Below, in pieces: positions 9,186 to 17,749 of a stretch of DNA of 62,947 nt. The translations under genes were made by a program, and so were the position numbers. The stretch's first letter is position 1. Each line of letters opens with the position of its first letter. Under the pieces are notes generated by a model. It did no database searches. It worked only from the letters and a program-made list of their open reading frames with translations, and was not told the DNA's origin. This stretch comes from Chryseobacterium gleum (lineage in GTDB: Bacteria; Bacteroidota; Bacteroidia; Flavobacteriales_D; Sanyastnellaceae), in assembly GCA_945881835.1 (NCBI GenBank), contig CAMCVP010000005.1, forward strand, positions 1 through 62,947, given 5' to 3'.

Positions 9186-10456
9186 TTCAACCCGTAAATC
9201 TGCTCCATCACCTTTCCAAACGCATAAATGTCTTGGAATGAATTGTACATCGGAACCGGCGCCATGCGAATGATATCTGGTTCGCGCCAATCTACCACTA
9301 CGCCCTCCTTTGCTAAAACACCCACAAATTCTTTGGTTCTTCCTTCCAAACGAATAGAAAGCTGGCATCCTCTCTCGTTTTCATCGTGAGAAGTGAGTTG
9401 TTCAACAGGAACACCTTTCGATTTCAATTCTTGAAAAATAAACTCTAAGTATGCCGTCAACTCTTTCGACTTGGCGCGAAGCGCAGACATTGATGTTTTA
9501 TCGAAAAGATCTAAAGCAGCTCTGTGAGCAGCCATAGACAATACTGGCGCGTTACTCATTTGCCATGCTTCCGCAGAATTAGTCGGATCGAAATTTTTCT
9601 TCATCAGAAATCTTGTCTCGGCCTTGTTTCCCCACCAACCTGCTAAACGCAAAACCTCAGCGCCATGAAAGCGCTCGTGAACATAGATTCCCGAAACTCC
9701 GCCTGGACCGCTGTTCAAATATTTATAACTGCACCAACACGCGAAATCGATGTCCCAATTGTGCAATTGCAAATCAATATTTCCAGCAGCGTGCGCAAGG
9801 TCTAATCCAACCAAAGCACCAACAGCGTGTCCAGCCTTCGCCAACGATTCACAATTGAAATATTGTCCGCTGAAATAATTCACTGCACCGAAGCAAATCA
9901 CTGCAAGCTCATCGCCGAGTTCGTTAATCTTAGCTAAAATATCTTCTTCACGCAACAGCACCTCACCTTCTCGCGGCTGCATTTCAACCAAGACATCATC
10001 TGGATTTAGACCGTGCAACTTCGCTTGAGATTCAAATGCATAACGATCGGAAGGAAAAGGTTTGTGCTCGAATAAAATCTTGTTGCGCTTTCCTGAAGGT
10101 CGATAAAAACTAATAAGTAGCAAATGCAAATTCACCGTAAGCTGATTCATTGCCACAACTTCTGAATTCTTCGCTCCGACAATGTTTGCAAGTGATTCCG
10201 TTAGCACTTCGTGGTAATTGAACCAAGGGCGCTTCGCATCGAAATGTCCCTCAACACCAAATTTTTCCCAATCACTTAATTCTTGTAGCAAATACTCCTT
10301 CACACCTTTAGGTTGAAGACCGAGTGAATTTCCGGTGAAGTACAACATGGGCGTGCCGTTATGTTGTGGAAGGAAATATTCCTCGCGTAACAATTTCAAT
10401 GAATCGTTTTCATCTTTCATTTTCGCAAACTGCTCTGAATTCTCCCAAGCGCCCAT
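9182..10456 (-). CDS. kynU: Kynureninase
   Basis: This PLP enzyme of fold type I cleaves kynurenine or 3-hydroxykynurenine to (hydroxy)anthranilate and alanine in tryptophan breakdown and in de novo NAD synthesis. The PLP lysine is K245 in CWCSYKYLNSGPGG; D219 in GLDLAHAAGN binds the pyridine nitrogen; the FTGNSLGLQPK start near residue 40 is typical. The length of 424 is normal. It stands alone with its own -7 box at 10477. nadC occurs about 22 kb further on, supporting a role in NAD synthesis, but no kynurenine monooxygenase or 3-hydroxyanthranilate dioxygenase is in the window. Confidence 0.95.
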   Translation of the reverse strand: MGAWENSEQFAKMKDENDSLKLLREEYFLPQHNGTPMLYFTGNSLGLQPKGVKEYLLQELSDWEKFGVEGHFDAKRPWFNYHEVLTESLANIVGAKNSEVVAMNQLTVNLHLLLISFYRPSGKRNKILFEHKPFPSDRYAFESQAKLHGLNPDDVLVEMQPREGEVLLREEDILAKINELGDELAVICFGAVNYFSGQYFNCESLAKAGHAVGALVGLDLAHAAGNIDLQLHNWDIDFACWCSYKYLNSGPGGVSGIYVHERFHGAEVLRLAGWWGNKAETRFLMKKNFDPTNSAEAWQMSNAPVLSMAAHRAALDLFDKTSMSALRAKSKELTAYLEFIFQELKSKGVPVEQLTSHDENERGCQLSIRLEGRTKEFVGVLAKEGVVVDWREPDIIRMAPVPMYNSFQDIYAFGKVMEQIYGLN

Positions 10457-10476
10457 AGTTGTGAATTATTTGAATG

Positions 10477-10484
10477 CAAATTTA
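10477..10484 (-). promoter_or_regulatory. -7 promoter box of kynU
   Basis: The minus strand reads TAAATTTG, an exact TAnnTTTG match, 20 bases before the kynU ATG. It is divergent to the box at 10501, leaving only 16 bases between the two. Confidence 0.6.
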
Positions 10485-10500
10485 GTGGAAGCTCTGTGAC

Positions 10501-10508
10501 TATCTTTG
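10501..10508 (+). promoter_or_regulatory. -7 promoter box of the propeller lipoprotein gene
   Basis: TATCTTTG is an exact match to TAnnTTTG and ends 9 bases before the ATG at 10518. This predicts a leader of only a few bases and argues against the upstream in-frame TTG at 10506, which lies inside the box. Confidence 0.6.
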
Positions 10509-10517
10509 TGTGACTTC

Positions 10518-12092
10518 ATGATAAAAGCAAGTTCTTATATAATTCCCAGTTGCATAGCTGCATTGCTCTTCCAATCTTGCGAGCAGTCATCGGGGGATTC
10601 AAAGCCCACTGTCGCTGCGGAAATGAGTGAGGTGAAGAAAGAAATTAGTTATTTCAACTCATTCCTTGACACAACTTTCAAGATTGAATCTAAAGACACT
10701 TCCATTCGAGATATTCAAAATTTATATTTTGAAATTGATGAAGAAAACGCAGATGGAATCTTCACTTTTCGCGGCGGAAACCAACGCAACAGTCCGGTTC
10801 GAGGAAATATTTCCTTCCAACCTAAAAAAATAAAAAAAGATTGGGAGTTTACTACGTCAGTAGACACTACGCATGGTAAATATGGAATGTGGGCAGGTGG
10901 CGCGGGTTGGACAGGACAGCCGCTTGTTGTGAATTGGAATAAATCGGAAATCGCTCAATTGAGTAATTTGAACACACAATTTCTTCGGAAAAACGAATTG
11001 AAAGAAATCATTCAAATTTCGTTATCTGGGAAAATATATTTCCTCGATTTTGAGACTGGTATTGAAACACGCCCTGCCCTTTCCATTTACAATCCAATCA
11101 AAGGAACGCCAAGCATAGATCCGAAGAACAAAGATTTATTGTTTGTTGGTCAGGGCATTCCCCATCGTGGAAATATGGCTTGGCGCGTCTTCCACTTAAA
11201 GAAGCAATCACTTATTCATGAGGAGTTCCTTCCCTCTTCATTTTCGTATCGTAAGTGGGGAGCGTGCGACGCATCGCCGCTGCTAGACACGAACAGTATG
11301 ACTATGATTTGGCCAACAGAATCAGGAGTAATTTATAGAACAAATTACAAAGACACTTCATTTAATTCGATTGAACAATTTCGATATAAACTAACTGAAT
11401 CGTATCATCAGGGTATTGAATCAAGTCCTTGCGCATACAAGCAATTGGGCTATTTCACCGACAACGGCGGCAATGTTTTTTGTGCCGATTTGCGCACCAT
11501 GCAACCGCGATGGCATTTCTTCAACACCGATGACTCCGATGCTTCGCCCGTCTTGTCTATTGAAAAAGAAATTCCATTTGTTTTCGTTGGAAATGAAGTG
11601 GACAAGCAAGGTTTGAAAGGATCCAGCTACTTTAGAAAACTGAACGGGCTAACAGGTAAAGAAGTTTGGCGACACGAAAAAGAGTGTTACTCCTCTGTTG
11701 GAGAAAAAACTAGTAATGGCGGAATTCTTTCAACGGCACTTCTCGGAAAGCACCAAGCCTCCAACATCGTTTACACCATCTTTTCAAGAACAACAGTGAA
11801 TGGCGCTGGCGAGCTTGTAGCATTTAACAAAGAAAATGGAACGGTTATTTTCAAAGTTCCTTTCCAACAATACAGTTGGGTTTCACCCATTGCGATCTAT
11901 GATGAAAATGGATATCCGACTTTGTTCGTTCCAACTGTTGGTGGGATTATTTATCTGATTGACGGAATGAATGGAAGTGTGATTTTTTCCGAAAATTTCG
12001 GATGTACCTTCGAGTCTTCGCCTATTGCATGGGGAAATAGAATTATTCAACCTGCTAGGGGCAACAAAATTTTCAGCTTTATACTCGAATGA
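10518..12092 (+). CDS. PQQ-like beta-propeller lipoprotein (exported)
   Basis: The protein begins with a lipoprotein signal peptide, with the acceptor cysteine at residue 21 (FQSC) and a polar tail after it. The rest is rich in repeated beta-strand motifs such as GKIYFLDFETG, GGNVFCADLRT and GGIIYLIDGMNGS, as in PQQ-like/BamB-type propellers. No catalytic PQQ dehydrogenase residues were recognised, so a binding or scaffold role is more likely than an enzyme. It overlaps the following secreted esterase gene by 4 bases (ATGA), so the two are translated together. Sequence content resembles metalloprotease-free outer-surface propellers; partner and ligand are unknown. Confidence 0.75.
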   Translation: MIKASSYIIPSCIAALLFQSCEQSSGDSKPTVAAEMSEVKKEISYFNSFLDTTFKIESKDTSIRDIQNLYFEIDEENADGIFTFRGGNQRNSPVRGNISFQPKKIKKDWEFTTSVDTTHGKYGMWAGGAGWTGQPLVVNWNKSEIAQLSNLNTQFLRKNELKEIIQISLSGKIYFLDFETGIETRPALSIYNPIKGTPSIDPKNKDLLFVGQGIPHRGNMAWRVFHLKKQSLIHEEFLPSSFSYRKWGACDASPLLDTNSMTMIWPTESGVIYRTNYKDTSFNSIEQFRYKLTESYHQGIESSPCAYKQLGYFTDNGGNVFCADLRTMQPRWHFFNTDDSDASPVLSIEKEIPFVFVGNEVDKQGLKGSSYFRKLNGLTGKEVWRHEKECYSSVGEKTSNGGILSTALLGKHQASNIVYTIFSRTTVNGAGELVAFNKENGTVIFKVPFQQYSWVSPIAIYDENGYPTLFVPTVGGIIYLIDGMNGSVIFSENFGCTFESSPIAWGNRIIQPARGNKIFSFILE

Positions 12093-12832
12093 AAAAAATA
12101 ACGACACTCCTTTTTTGCTTATCGCTTTTGGCCATTTCTTTCGGTCAAAAATCGAAGATGTTCAAGGTGGAAAATTCGAAAGCGCCATACCATTATTGGT
12201 GCTACGAACCTGAAAATTACCACACGCAAAAAGACAGTGCTTGGCCTGTCATTATTTTTCTTCATGGAAGAAGTTTGAGCGGCACCAATTTGGAACTGGT
12301 TCGATCTTACGGACTAGTACATGAGTTGGATAAAGGAAGAAATTTTCCGGCTATCATCATTGCACCGCAGGTGAACAAAGGTGAATCTTGGAATCCTGAC
12401 AAAGTAGTTGCTTGCATTCGAGAAATAGAAAAAACTCATCGCGTAGATTCAACGCGCATTTCAATTACAGGGATGAGTTTAGGTGGATACGGAACCTTAC
12501 ATACTGCGGGGCATTATCCCGAAATTTTCTGCGCGGCTGCAGCTTTTTGCGGCGGCGGCAATGCAAAGGACGCGTGCAATCTTTCAACGCTTCCTGTGTG
12601 GGTAGCACACGGAAAAAAAGATAAGGCGGTTCCCTTTGGAGAGTCATATGAAATTGTAGAACGAATAAAATCGTGTGGCAGTAAGAACGTCAAGTTCACT
12701 GTATTTGAAACCCATGATCACGGCGCGTTGGAGCGCATGTTTCGGACGGAAGAGTTGTATGATTTTCTTTTGACCAATAAAAAAGGGAAGCCTACTTACT
12801 TCCCTCCTTTCAATAAGAAATCGTTGAATTAA
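12089..12832 (+). CDS. Secreted alpha/beta hydrolase (esterase, prolyl-oligopeptidase type)
   Basis: A signal peptide (about residues 1-19) precedes an alpha/beta hydrolase domain. The nucleophile is S130 in GMSLGGYG; the likely acid is D178 (HGKKDKAVP) and the histidine H211 or H209 (ETHDHGAL). The HGRSLSG oxyanion region lies near residue 59. Such proteins are annotated as phospholipase/carboxylesterase or polyhydroxybutyrate depolymerase-like. It is translationally coupled to the propeller lipoprotein. The 3' end carries the terminator of convergent panD inside its coding sequence, and its stop shares TTAA with the panD stop. Substrate unknown. Confidence 0.82.
   Translation: MKKITTLLFCLSLLAISFGQKSKMFKVENSKAPYHYWCYEPENYHTQKDSAWPVIIFLHGRSLSGTNLELVRSYGLVHELDKGRNFPAIIIAPQVNKGESWNPDKVVACIREIEKTHRVDSTRISITGMSLGGYGTLHTAGHYPEIFCAAAAFCGGGNAKDACNLSTLPVWVAHGKKDKAVPFGESYEIVERIKSCGSKNVKFTVFETHDHGALERMFRTEELYDFLLTNKKGKPTYFPPFNKKSLN
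12779..12804 (-). terminator. Intrinsic terminator of panD, inside the opposite gene
   Basis: On the minus strand GGGAAG pairs with CTTCCC (12799-12804 with 12785-12790, eight-base loop) and is followed by six U. It lies 25 bases after the panD stop but inside the last codons of the convergent hydrolase gene. Confidence 0.75.
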
Positions 12833-13179
12833 ACCAACGTGTTTGTTTCAGTATTTGGGAAAATAACCCATGGTTTGAAGGTCTTTGCCTCTTCAAATTC
12901 CATGTGAGCGTAAGAGCATACTATAACAATATCGCCAACAGTGCACTTGAGTGCAGCGGGACCGTTCAAACAAATTACCCCACTTCCTCTTTCACCTAAA
13001 ATAATGTACGTCTCAAGGCGTTCACCGTTCGCGCAATTCAACACTTGTACGCGCTCTCCCTCTATCATATTTGCAGCTTCCAATAGAATTGGATCTATTG
13101 TTATGCTACCGATATAATTCACATCTGCCTCAGTTACAGTTACTCGGTGAATTTTTGACTTTAAAACCTGAATAATCAT
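12829..13179 (-). CDS. panD: Aspartate 1-decarboxylase precursor
   Basis: This pyruvoyl enzyme makes beta-alanine for pantothenate and coenzyme A. The self-cleavage site is G24-S25 in NYIGSITID, which creates the pyruvoyl group. The ATG at 13179 gives the standard start [12 protein letters not shown]; a further in-frame start at 13188 overlaps the promoter box and is unlikely. The length of 116 is normal. No other pantothenate genes are near. The -7 box ends only 6 bases before the ATG, predicting a leaderless message, and a clear terminator lies just past the stop. Confidence 0.96.
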   Translation of the reverse strand: MIIQVLKSKIHRVTVTEADVNYIGSITIDPILLEAANMIEGERVQVLNCANGERLETYIILGERGSGVICLNGPAALKCTVGDIVIVCSYAHMEFEEAKTFKPWVIFPNTETNTLV

Positions 13180-13185
13180 AGGCGG

Positions 13186-13193
13186 CAAATTTA
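13186..13193 (-). promoter_or_regulatory. -7 box ending 6 bases before panD ATG
   Basis: The minus strand reads TAAATTTG, an exact TAnnTTTG match, followed by six bases and ATG. The expected transcript start falls on or beside the start codon. Confidence 0.6.
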
Positions 13194-13223
13194 ATCTTCA
13201 TTTTTCATCTTAGCGCCATAATT

Positions 13224-13910
13224 ATGAGAAAGATTTCGAATATTCTATTGAATTGTTGGTTTCCGAGGGTGTGCAGTGCATGCAATCGGAGCTTATCCAA
13301 TCGCGAAGAAGGGCTTTGCTTCTATTGCATTCAATACCTTCACAATACCCGTCACTTCGAACAGAAGAACAACAAGCTTTTCATGCAACTCTCCTATCGC
13401 ATGTCACTGCACAGCGTCCAATCGCTTTATTTCTTTCAACCCAAAAGCATTGAACAACGAGCCATTCATGAATTGAAGTACAAGAAGAATATACAGATTG
13501 GAATTTTCTTCGGTAAGGAAATGGGCAAACGAATATTGAAAACGGAATGGCTGAAAGATGTTGATCTTTTGGTTCCCATTCCTCTTCATCGTAACAAAGA
13601 ATTAGAGCGCGGATACAATCAATCCAAAGTTCTGTGTGAAGGAATTTCCGAAGAAACGCAAATTCCAATTTCCAACATTCTAAAAAAATCAACATCGGGA
13701 AAAGGCGCTACAAAAGGAAACCGCATGGAGCGTATGAACAGTCGCAAAATTGAATTTCAAATCGAAAATCATTTTACACCGAACGTAAACCATATCCTAA
13801 TTGTAGACGATGTGATAACTACTGGCGCAACCTTAGAATCGGCCTTTCAGGTTCTTAGCAAAGAGTTTGTTTGTAAAATTTCAGTGGTGTCTATCGCTCA
13901 CACCTTTTAA
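13224..13910 (+). CDS. ComF family phosphoribosyltransferase-like protein
   Basis: The N-terminus has a zinc-finger-like set C17-x2-C20 and C32-x2-C35, and the C-terminus has a PRPP-binding loop IVDDVITTGAT near residue 195, the two hallmarks of ComF proteins. ComF is a cytosolic protein needed for uptake of transforming DNA in competent bacteria; its chemistry is unclear. DprA, another competence protein, is encoded at the right end of the window. The family length (about 230) is matched. A weak box may lie near 13206. It is followed after a few bases by a promoter for the next gene. Confidence 0.9.
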   Translation: MRKISNILLNCWFPRVCSACNRSLSNREEGLCFYCIQYLHNTRHFEQKNNKLFMQLSYRMSLHSVQSLYFFQPKSIEQRAIHELKYKKNIQIGIFFGKEMGKRILKTEWLKDVDLLVPIPLHRNKELERGYNQSKVLCEGISEETQIPISNILKKSTSGKGATKGNRMERMNSRKIEFQIENHFTPNVNHILIVDDVITTGATLESAFQVLSKEFVCKISVVSIAHTF

Positions 13911-13913
13911 TCC

Positions 13914-13921
13914 TATCTTTG
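13914..13921 (+). promoter_or_regulatory. -7 promoter box of the exported protein at 13943
   Basis: TATCTTTG is an exact TAnnTTTG match that begins 3 bases after the ComF stop codon, 21 bases before the ATG at 13943. It suggests the next gene is not only read from the comF promoter. Confidence 0.6.
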
Positions 13922-13942
13922 GTTGCTTCAAATTTGTTAATC

Positions 13943-14584
13943 ATGACCAATTTATTAAAAAGAATATTCATTCTCATCGCATTCGGAGTCCCCGCTGTCG
14001 CATTCTCTCAGGTGCAACAAGGCAAAGTAATGTTAATGAATGGAACTGTTGTCGAGAATTCACTATGGGAAGAAAAAGATGGCATGATATACATCTACGA
14101 TAAGAAAAACAATCTTTTCGGAAAGGAAAAAACAAGAGCTATCGAACTTAACAAAAGTGAAATCTTCAGTCTTTCAAACGGAACTAAAGAGCAAATTCTT
14201 TATTACCAAGACACCATGCTTGGAGATTACTACACCCCCGAAGAAATGCGTGTATACTTGGCGGGAGCCGGCGACGCAAGAAAAAATTACAAAGCCCGAC
14301 ACATAAGCGCAATAGGCTTTGCAGTATGCACCGTAGCGGGGTATTTGGTTGGTGATGGATTACTTATATTAATTGTTCCTCCGGTAACGTATTCCGCAAT
14401 GCAATACATTGGAAAAATTAAAATCAAAGAGAAATACATGTCAGACCCTAACTTCAAATACAACGACTTGTATGCTGAAGGATTTGAACCACCGGCACGT
14501 TCAAGAAAAATGATTCGCGGTGCACTGAGCGGTCTTATCGGATCTGCCACTGGTGTTGTTTTATACTTCATTAAAAATCAATAA
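13943..14584 (+). CDS. Exported membrane-associated protein of unknown function
   Basis: I do not recognise the family. The ATG at 13943 gives a clean signal peptide (MTNLLKRIFILIAFGVPAVAFSQ); an upstream in-frame TTG is less likely. After it comes a beta-rich part (about residues 23-75: GKVMLMNGTVVENSLWEE, with alternating hydrophobic residues), then one or two hydrophobic segments near 120-150 (IGFAVCTVAGYLVGDGLLILIV) and a short glycine-rich helix near the C-terminus. It resembles Bacteroidota exported proteins that begin with a small beta domain reading as 'turn something on a lipid or protein surface', but that is only a resemblance. It has its own promoter box and is closely followed by the UbiA-like gene. 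Confidence 0.6.
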   Translation: MTNLLKRIFILIAFGVPAVAFSQVQQGKVMLMNGTVVENSLWEEKDGMIYIYDKKNNLFGKEKTRAIELNKSEIFSLSNGTKEQILYYQDTMLGDYYTPEEMRVYLAGAGDARKNYKARHISAIGFAVCTVAGYLVGDGLLILIVPPVTYSAMQYIGKIKIKEKYMSDPNFKYNDLYAEGFEPPARSRKMIRGALSGLIGSATGVVLYFIKNQ

Positions 14585-14585
14585 G

Positions 14586-15248
14586 GTGTTCATTACCTTT
14601 CTTCAGAGTTTGTGCCTGGGAGGCGCGTCTTTCTTTTTACTTGCAAGTGCAAATCCAAATGCGCTATTCGAGAATACCATGCTCTCCTTTGCCGTGTTTT
14701 ATAGTTATTGGATTTCAAGAAAACTTCACAAAGCGGCCATTTGGCTTCCTCTTTTGGTTATCGCCGGAATGCTTTCTATCTCACCGAATGTTCATTCGGT
14801 TTTAATGTTATTGATTTCGTTGTTCACCGTTTTCTATTTCCTTCAACACAAATTTTCATTTCGAAAAACGCCATTACTTAAAAACCTAACGGTTGCCTTT
14901 TGCTGGTCGATACTTGTGGCGATACCAGACACCAAAGAAATTTTCGAAATAGGCGGAAGTGTGTTCTTCACCACGTTAGCACTATCGCTTTGCATTGACT
15001 TTGTTCAACGGAAAGAAGACGAAGGGAAAATTGAAACTGTTCCGCATGTTATTGGAACCAATCTCACACTTTTATTTGCGTTAATTTTTGTGTTTCTTGG
15101 ACATTTATTTATGTCGACTTCTTTTTACGCTGGAATTTTTGCCTTAGCCCTTCAGGCAGGATTAACTTTTCTTCCAAAAGAAAATCAGAGAGAGGCCTTA
15201 AGAGAGCTTCCGTTCCTTGCCTATGCCATAGGAATTTACTTGTTGTAA
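14586..15248 (+). CDS. UbiA-like polytopic membrane protein, probably non-canonical
   Basis: This membrane protein has about seven hydrophobic helices. The segments RKTPLLKNLTVAFCWS and SLCIDFVQRKEDEGKIETVPHVIG match the middle and second half of Bacteroidota UbiA-related proteins. The first aspartate-rich motif (NDxxD) of true prenyltransferases is not seen where it should be (FYSYWISRKLHK), and the second is reduced to D-x-x-x-R-K-E-D. A GTG at 14586, directly after the upstream stop, is the most likely start; starts further upstream overlap the previous gene. It overlaps convergent hemL by 13 bases. Activity as a prenyltransferase is doubtful. Confidence 0.6.
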   Translation: MFITFLQSLCLGGASFFLLASANPNALFENTMLSFAVFYSYWISRKLHKAAIWLPLLVIAGMLSISPNVHSVLMLLISLFTVFYFLQHKFSFRKTPLLKNLTVAFCWSILVAIPDTKEIFEIGGSVFFTTLALSLCIDFVQRKEDEGKIETVPHVIGTNLTLLFALIFVFLGHLFMSTSFYAGIFALALQAGLTFLPKENQREALRELPFLAYAIGIYLL

Positions 15249-16531
15249 ACGAAATCCAAGGCATCGCAAAAATCTACGATGGCCTTGTCAATGTCCGCGT
15301 CGGTATGCGCCGCTGATACAAATCCAACCTCGTATCCGCTTGGGCCTAAATAGATTCCTCTTTCCAAAAGAAAGCGATGGAACGGCGCGAACAATTGACC
15401 GCTATTTTCCGGAATTTCATCCATTCTTCGAATAGCCTTTTCTTTCGAGAAAGAAACCCAAAAAATACTTCCCATATTGAAAATTCGGAAAACATAATTC
15501 TTCTGATCGGCATGGGTTTGAATAGCACTGACCATTTTCACTGTTTTTCTTTCCAACTCTTCGTAGAATCCAGGCTTCGCGCATTCTTTCAACTGAGCAA
15601 GTCCTGCAGCCATAGCCACTGGATTTCCGGAAAGCGTTCCCGCTTGATACACTGGGCCGTCTGGCGCAATTTGAGACATAATCTCTGCACTTGCACCGTA
15701 TGCGCCTACAGGCATTCCTCCACCAATAATTTTTCCGAATGCAAGAACATCGGGTTGAATACCGTAGTAACCTGAAGCACCTTCAAAACCTAGACGAAAT
15801 CCACTGATTACCTCATCGAAAAGCAAAACAATTCCTTCGCGCGTGCAGACCTCACGAAGGTGTTTCAAGAATACACCGTCCTGAATGAGCAGTCCGTTAT
15901 TTGCAGGAACTGGCTCAATGGCCACCACTGCTATTTGTCCGCGATACATTTCAACCGCAGCGTCGAACGCCTCAATATCGTTCAACGGAACAACAATTGT
16001 TTCGTTCACATATGCCTGCGGAATTCCCGCGCTGCTCGAAGTTCCTAGTGTGGCCAATCCACTACCCGCTTTCACCAATAAAGCATCAACGTGTCCGTGA
16101 TAACATCCTTCGAATTTCAACACCTTATCTCTTCCGGTATATCCTCTCGCCAAACGAATAGCGCTCATTGCCGCCTCTGTTCCGCTGCTAACAAAACGAA
16201 TTTTTTCTAAATATTTGTGGTGCTGTAAAATGAAAGAAGCCAATTCATTTTCTTCTCTCGTTGGTGCGCCGAAACTAGCACCCTTAGCCGCCGTTGTGCA
16301 GATAGCCTCAGTCACTGAATTGTTCGCATGTCCTAAAATCAGTGGTCCCCAAGAGCAACAAAAATCTATAAATTCATTGCCGTCAGCGTCCCAAACATGA
16401 GAGCCTTTTCCTCTTTCAAAAAACAATGGATTTCCACCTACAGACTTAAATGCACGAACAGGAGAATTCACTCCGCCTGGAAAATATTTCTTTGCTTCAC
16501 TAAAAAGTGCTTCACTGTTAGTCTGTTTCAT
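15236..16531 (-). CDS. hemL: Glutamate-1-semialdehyde 2,1-aminomutase
   Basis: This PLP enzyme makes 5-aminolevulinate in the C5 route to heme. The PLP lysine is K267 in LAFGKIIGGGMPVGAYG; the substrate region RIRFVSSGTEA and the SWGPLILGHA gate are typical of HemL and distinguish it from other class III aminotransferases. The length of 431 is standard. It is monocistronic, with its -7 box only 4 bases from the ATG. HemD is encoded at the right end of the window; the heme products would serve the many cytochromes encoded at 42-57 kb. Confidence 0.97.
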   Translation of the reverse strand: MKQTNSEALFSEAKKYFPGGVNSPVRAFKSVGGNPLFFERGKGSHVWDADGNEFIDFCCSWGPLILGHANNSVTEAICTTAAKGASFGAPTREENELASFILQHHKYLEKIRFVSSGTEAAMSAIRLARGYTGRDKVLKFEGCYHGHVDALLVKAGSGLATLGTSSSAGIPQAYVNETIVVPLNDIEAFDAAVEMYRGQIAVVAIEPVPANNGLLIQDGVFLKHLREVCTREGIVLLFDEVISGFRLGFEGASGYYGIQPDVLAFGKIIGGGMPVGAYGASAEIMSQIAPDGPVYQAGTLSGNPVAMAAGLAQLKECAKPGFYEELERKTVKMVSAIQTHADQKNYVFRIFNMGSIFWVSFSKEKAIRRMDEIPENSGQLFAPFHRFLLERGIYLGPSGYEVGFVSAAHTDADIDKAIVDFCDALDFVYNK

Positions 16532-16535
16532 GGTG

Positions 16536-16543
16536 CAAACTTA
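16536..16543 (-). promoter_or_regulatory. -7 box ending 4 bases before hemL ATG
   Basis: The minus strand reads TAAGTTTG, an exact match to TAnnTTTG, then CACC and ATG. The distance is too short for a normal leader and predicts a leaderless hemL mRNA. Confidence 0.6.
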
Positions 16544-16654
16544 CGCTTGAACGAGAAAAACAATGTACTTTCGTATCCCACATTTTTCAACTTTTAACTC
16601 GAAAATTTTTTCGATGTTTTGAATGAAGATGTAACAAAGCCATTAACAAGAATT

Positions 16655-17749
16655 ATGAGCAACCTAAGCGATTTGCCTATTTGGATTTATTGGACCAACG
16701 GTTTGGCATTAGTGCTGTACGTGACGCTCGCGGTTTCAAAAAAAATAAAAACCCGTGATGCTATTCGCTATTTCGCATTTACAGCACTTGCTATCGGCCT
16801 GCTCTATTGGGCATACAAGGGAGTTTCTATTCAAGAAATTGTAGGGCAAATAATAAACACCCATTGGATCTGGATTGTTGCGGCTCTCGTGATTGAATAT
16901 GTATCCGTCATATTCAGAGGAATTCGTTGGAATCAGTTGTTGAAACCTCTCGGGCATAAAGCAAATACATGGAATGCCATTCATGCCGTAGCATTTGGCT
17001 ATTGCATGAACGACTTGGTTCCAAGAAGTGGAGAAGTTGCACGTTGTACTTTACTTTTCAAATCAGATAAAATTCCAGTTTCAACCTTGGTAGGAACTGT
17101 AATCGTTGAGCGTGTGATAGACATGGTGATGTTCGGATTGCTTCTTCTATGTGGAATTTTACTCTTGCCTTCAACATTGTCTTCGTTAATGAATGAAACA
17201 AAAAGTCCAAGATTCTCAATGGAATTAGGAATAGCACTGATCGTTCTGGCAGTTATCGGCATCGTGGTGTTGCGCTATATTTTGAAACATACGTTCAAAA
17301 ATAAATTCATTGAAAAATTCGCTGAATTTATCAGAGGCACTTGGAAAGCATTTTTAAGTGTTGGAAAAATAGAAGGCAAATTCAAATTCATTTTTTTAAC
17401 CGTTGGAATTTGGGGTGCTTGGTTACTCATGACTTGGTTCAATCTTTTGGCCGTTCCAGGTTGCGAACACATGGGATTGAATGAATCGGTTTTCTTAATG
17501 ATTTGTGCAAGTTTGGCCATGCTTGCGCCAACACCGGGTGGACTCGGTGCATTTCATTCCATTACTATCATTGGATTCATTGTTTTGGGATATGCAGATA
17601 AAAACAACGCATCTACTTCTCTACTTGGATTAACGTTCGCAACTGTTTCTTGGTCGACAAGAACATTGATGGAAATTTTATCTGGATTCGTTAGTTTCCT
17701 TATTGTATCCTATCGCATTAAACATGGAAGAACTACTTCAACTAATTAA
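16655..17749 (+). CDS. YbhN/AglD-like lipid flippase-type membrane protein (UPF0104)
   Basis: This polytopic inner-membrane protein has about eight helices, in the lysylphosphatidylglycerol synthase transmembrane-domain family (LPG_synthase_TM, UPF0104). The conserved FRGIRWNQLLKPLGH, the FGYCMNDLVPRSGEVAR core with its Arg/Pro/Gly/Glu motif, and APTPGGLGAFH near residue 290 are all present. There is no soluble synthase domain, so it does not make lysyl-lipid itself. The ATG at 16655 (MSNLSDLP) is the better start; the upstream in-frame codons lie over a spacer with a poor box. The last 26 bases overlap rfaE2. Confidence 0.85.
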   Translation: MSNLSDLPIWIYWTNGLALVLYVTLAVSKKIKTRDAIRYFAFTALAIGLLYWAYKGVSIQEIVGQIINTHWIWIVAALVIEYVSVIFRGIRWNQLLKPLGHKANTWNAIHAVAFGYCMNDLVPRSGEVARCTLLFKSDKIPVSTLVGTVIVERVIDMVMFGLLLLCGILLLPSTLSSLMNETKSPRFSMELGIALIVLAVIGIVVLRYILKHTFKNKFIEKFAEFIRGTWKAFLSVGKIEGKFKFIFLTVGIWGAWLLMTWFNLLAVPGCEHMGLNESVFLMICASLAMLAPTPGGLGAFHSITIIGFIVLGYADKNNASTSLLGLTFATVSWSTRTLMEILSGFVSFLIVSYRIKHGRTTSTN

